In this document: piece by piece, positions 32,685-35,584 of the stretch
Position numbering within the stretch: the first letter of the stretch is position 1
Layout of the letters: every line of letters begins with the position of its first letter
Assembly: GCA_029861725.1 (NCBI GenBank)
Contig: JAOTYQ010000003.1
Span: 1 to 35,584 of the forward strand
Direction of reading: 5' to 3'
DNA from: Acidimicrobiia bacterium
Lineage (GTDB): Bacteria > Actinomycetota > Acidimicrobiia > Acidimicrobiales > SZUA-35
DNA length: 35,584 nucleotides
Program-made: the position numbers and the translations under genes
The notes under the pieces: generated by a model
Told to the model about the DNA's origin: nothing
The model's input: only the letters and a program-made list of their open reading frames with translations
Databases searched by the model: none

Positions 32685-33755
32685 ATGGTGACGGACTCCG
32701 ACACCGAGCTGGTCCGGCAGCGGTTCACCCTCGGTCAGCAGTGGCCGACGATCGATCCGTTCCTGTTCGTCGCCCATCACGACGACGCCTACCCGGCCGG
32801 CACGAGCGATCTCGGCCCGGCAGCATCGCTGGCCGGGCGCCGCATCGGGATGGACTTCGATCTGGTCGACGGGTGGAACATGTACCACGGATCGACCGTT
32901 CCCGGGTTTCCCCAGCACCCCCACCGCGGGTTCGAGACGATCACCCACGTCCGGACCGGGGTCATCGATCACGCAGACTCGCTCGGAGCCACCGCACGAT
33001 TCGGAGGGGGCGACACGCAGTGGATGACCGCGGGGGCCGGGATCGTGCACGCCGAGATGTTCCCCCTGCTCGACCCAGACGGCCCAAACCCGCTCGAGCT
33101 GTTCCAGATCTGGCTCAACCTGCCGGCCGCCGACAAGCTCGTCGAGCCCTACTTCACGATGCTCTGGAACGAGCGGACGCCGCGCCTGCACACCGAGACG
33201 GCGCCGAAGTCGTTGGCTGAGATCACCGTCATCGCCGGCCGTTTGGCGATCACCGGTGGCGAGCCGATCGAGCCGTTGCCTCCGCCGCCCGACTCATGGG
33301 CTGCCCGTCCCGAGGCCGACGTGGCCATCTGGCACGTCACCATCACCGGCGACGGCACACTGGACCTGCCACCGGCGGCCGGTCCCGGCACCCGGCGTAC
33401 GCTCTATGTCTTCGGGGGCACGATCATGACGATCGGCTCGACCGACGGCGCCGAGGCGCCGAGCGAGCTCCCGGCCGGGACCGGGGCCGAGGTCGTCGCT
33501 GACCGCGCCCTGCGGCTCGGGGCCGAAGGCGGCACGGTCGAGGGCCTGCTGCTGCAGGGCCGACCGATCGGCGATCCGGTCGTCCAGCACGGCCCGTTCG
33601 TGATGAACGACCGGGCCGGAATCGTCCAGGCGTTCGACGACTACCAGCGGACCGGCTTCGGCGGCTGGCCATGGCCCAGCGACGATCCGGTACATGATCG
33701 GGCCGCTGGACGTTTCGCTCGCCACGCCGACGGGCGCCTGGAGCGGATGGGCTGA
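32685..33755 (+). CDS. Pirin-family protein
   Basis: DPFLFVAHHDDAYP...GFPQHPHRGFETITHVRTGVIDHADSLG...GDTQWMTAGAGIVHAEMFP...LFQIWLNLP. Confidence 0.95.
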   Translation: MVTDSDTELVRQRFTLGQQWPTIDPFLFVAHHDDAYPAGTSDLGPAASLAGRRIGMDFDLVDGWNMYHGSTVPGFPQHPHRGFETITHVRTGVIDHADSLGATARFGGGDTQWMTAGAGIVHAEMFPLLDPDGPNPLELFQIWLNLPAADKLVEPYFTMLWNERTPRLHTETAPKSLAEITVIAGRLAITGGEPIEPLPPPPDSWAARPEADVAIWHVTITGDGTLDLPPAAGPGTRRTLYVFGGTIMTIGSTDGAEAPSELPAGTGAEVVADRALRLGAEGGTVEGLLLQGRPIGDPVVQHGPFVMNDRAGIVQAFDDYQRTGFGGWPWPSDDPVHDRAAGRFARHADGRLERMG

Positions 33756-33783
33756 GCCGGCTCCTCATGCGTGCTCACGCCGG

Positions 33784-35064
33784 TCACGTGACGACGCCGC
33801 GACGGCGCAGGTCGCCGATGACCGAGCCGAGGCCGATCTCGGCGAGTACCTCATCGGTGTGCTGGCCGAAGGTCGGCGAGGGGCCGGCGATCCGGGTCGG
33901 GGTCCGCTCCATCAGGAACGGCATCCCGACGGTGCGATAGCTACCGAAGACCGGGTGCTCGAGATCGGTCACGAAGCCGTTGACCTCCGCCTGCTCCTCC
34001 CTGATCGACTCGACCGGGGTGTTGTACCGGCTCGACGGCACGCCAGCCTCTCGCAAGACCTCCAACCAGTCGGCAGTGCTCCTGGAGCGGAACACCGCCT
34101 CGGCCGCGGCCACGACGGTCTGGAACCCTGGATCCTCGACGGCGCTCGGATCGCTGGGACGGGCGACACCGGTCACCTCGTGGAACTTGGCGATCAGGCC
34201 CGCGCTCAAGCCCGCAATCGCGATCAGCCCATCGCTGGTCCCGTAGTGACGGAAGTAGAGCTGGAAGGCTCCCTGCCCGGCCAGCACTCGGGTCTCGTAC
34301 AGCTCTCGCTGGCCGTCGAAGTCCACGCCGGCGGAGCGGAGGTGGCGGAGGTCCTCCTCGAACTCGGCGATCGGCTCCCGATCGACCGCATCGAAGAAGC
34401 CGACGATCGGGGTGCTCAGCCCGAACGCCGTCCCGAGCAGCGACGTGTCCACCCGCTGGCCCTCGCCGGTCAGGTCGCGGTGCCGCAGCGCGGCGACGGC
34501 GGCCAGCGCCGACACCATGCCGGTGCCGAAGTCGTTGACCGCCGGTCGGGTCGGGAGCGGGACGCCGCCGCTCGAGCGGTTCATGATGAACCCCATACCG
34601 CTGAACGCCTGGACGAGCACGTCGTACCCACCCTGCTCCGCATCCGGCCCGTCCGGGCCGAAGGCGGTGTGGACGACGTAGACGATGGAGGGGTTGCTCT
34701 CCTGCGCCGATCGATAGTCGATGCCGAACCGCTCGAGGTCGGATTGCTTGAACGCGACGAGGGCGATGTCGGCCCACCGGAACAGCCCGTCGAGCACGTC
34801 AGCCGATCCGGGAGCGTCGAGGTCGAGGGCGAGCGCCCGCTTGCCCGGGTTGATCGTGGCGTAGGCCTTGGACTCCAGCGGGCCGAGCTGAGCGAGACGA
34901 CGCATGGCGTCGCCCCCCGGCGGCTCCACCTTGACCACGTCGGCTCCCATACCGGCGAGCAGGCGCCCGCAGTAGGGGATCGCTGCGTTCTGGGCCAACT
35001 CGACGACCCTCGTGCCCGCCAGCGCACCGGTGCCGGCCTGGGGGACGGCGTCGTCAGCGGTCAC
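33784..35064 (-). CDS. CoA-transferase family III (CaiB/BaiF)
   Basis: GTRVVELAQNAAIPYCGRLLAGMGADVVKVEPPGGDAMR...NPGKRALALDLDAPG...GGYDVLVQAFSGMGFIM. Confidence 0.93.
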   Translation of the reverse strand: MTADDAVPQAGTGALAGTRVVELAQNAAIPYCGRLLAGMGADVVKVEPPGGDAMRRLAQLGPLESKAYATINPGKRALALDLDAPGSADVLDGLFRWADIALVAFKQSDLERFGIDYRSAQESNPSIVYVVHTAFGPDGPDAEQGGYDVLVQAFSGMGFIMNRSSGGVPLPTRPAVNDFGTGMVSALAAVAALRHRDLTGEGQRVDTSLLGTAFGLSTPIVGFFDAVDREPIAEFEEDLRHLRSAGVDFDGQRELYETRVLAGQGAFQLYFRHYGTSDGLIAIAGLSAGLIAKFHEVTGVARPSDPSAVEDPGFQTVVAAAEAVFRSRSTADWLEVLREAGVPSSRYNTPVESIREEQAEVNGFVTDLEHPVFGSYRTVGMPFLMERTPTRIAGPSPTFGQHTDEVLAEIGLGSVIGDLRRRGVVT

Positions 35065-35507
35065 GCCAGGCGGGCCTTGACGAGATCGGCCACCGCCCGG
35101 CCATCGGCCCGTCCAGCCACCTTCGCCGTGATCGCCTTCATCGCCTGGCCCATGTCGGCCATCGTCGACCAGCCACCCTCGACCAGGGCCTCGGTGACCA
35201 GCGCGTCGAGCTCCTCGGCGGTGAGCGCAGCCGGCAGGTAGGCCTCCAGCACCTGCTTCTCGGCTCGCTCATCAGCGGCTCGATCCTCACGCCCGGCTTC
35301 GTCGAACGCCTCGGCCGCCTCGACCCGTCGCTTGACCTGGGCGGCGATGACCTTCTGGACCTCGTCGTCGGACAGGGTCTTCGCCTCCGGTCCGGCCACC
35401 TCAGCCTCCTGGACGGCGGCGATGACCGACCTCAACGAGCGCAGCGTGAGCTGATCCTTGGCCTTCATGGCCGCGGTCATGTCCTGGCGGATCGTGTCGA
35501 TCAACAT
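35061..35507 (-). CDS. GatB/YqeY domain protein
   Basis: MLIDTIRQDMTAAMKAKDQLTLRSLRSVIAAVQEAEV...YLPAALTAEELDALVTEAL...MGQAMKAITAKVAGRADGRAVADLVKARLA. Confidence 0.93.
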   Translation of the reverse strand: MLIDTIRQDMTAAMKAKDQLTLRSLRSVIAAVQEAEVAGPEAKTLSDDEVQKVIAAQVKRRVEAAEAFDEAGREDRAADERAEKQVLEAYLPAALTAEELDALVTEALVEGGWSTMADMGQAMKAITAKVAGRADGRAVADLVKARLA

Positions 35508-35584
35508 GATGGCCATTCCTAGCAGCCTCCGGCCACGGGGAGCGAGCGAGAACCACCCCCCGCCTCCCCTCTGGCGGGCGAGGC

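Noticed and set aside
35521-35584. GC-rich imperfect hairpin at the window end (GCCTC...GAGGC)
   Set aside because: Only 5-bp arms and truncated by the window edge; cannot be supported

Overview
High-GC window (mostly about 65-70% GC by hand count), most likely from an actinobacterium/Acidimicrobiia-like chromosome. No CRISPR array, phage or transposase genes were seen. It starts with a tRNA-Ala(CGC) gene and then carries a catabolic and redox gene neighbourhood: sulfatase, Zn-ADH, TauD remnant, DM13 protein, alpha/beta hydrolase plus M29/NicX-like protein, aldo/keto reductase, IclR regulator, MttB-family methyltransferase, dimethylglycine-dehydrogenase-like FAD/GcvT fusion, sarcosine-oxidase-like protein, CoA-transferases, acyl-CoA dehydrogenases, HIBADH-like and MBL lactonase. 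This is followed by a PRTase/thiamine-binding/HTH operon, an M23 peptidase, a membrane-anchored sulfite-oxidase-family molybdoenzyme, a thioredoxin-like lipoprotein, a ferredoxin/ferredoxin reductase pair, NUDIX, a two-component system, SARP, pirin, CoA-transferase and GatB/YqeY. The strongest discovery is at 26838..27506. A TlpA/DsbE-like lipoprotein is interrupted by an in-frame TGA exactly at the first position of its CxxC active site (WAPH-TGA-PFC). The TGA is followed at once by a perfect 8-bp GC stem with a GAG loop, which is a candidate bacterial SECIS. The gene is preceded by a perfect GGGAAT-N18-GTT SigR/SigH-type promoter match. It is therefore a candidate selenocysteine thioredoxin-fold protein that a standard gene caller would split in two. 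Other notable signals are a perfect 19-bp inverted repeat inside the mttB-like CDS, paired hairpins with compensatory changes at 127 and 13204, an IclR-type operator palindrome, a PhoB/OmpR-type direct repeat before the response regulator, and a roughly 480-bp low-GC patch covering the 3' part of a PRTase gene.
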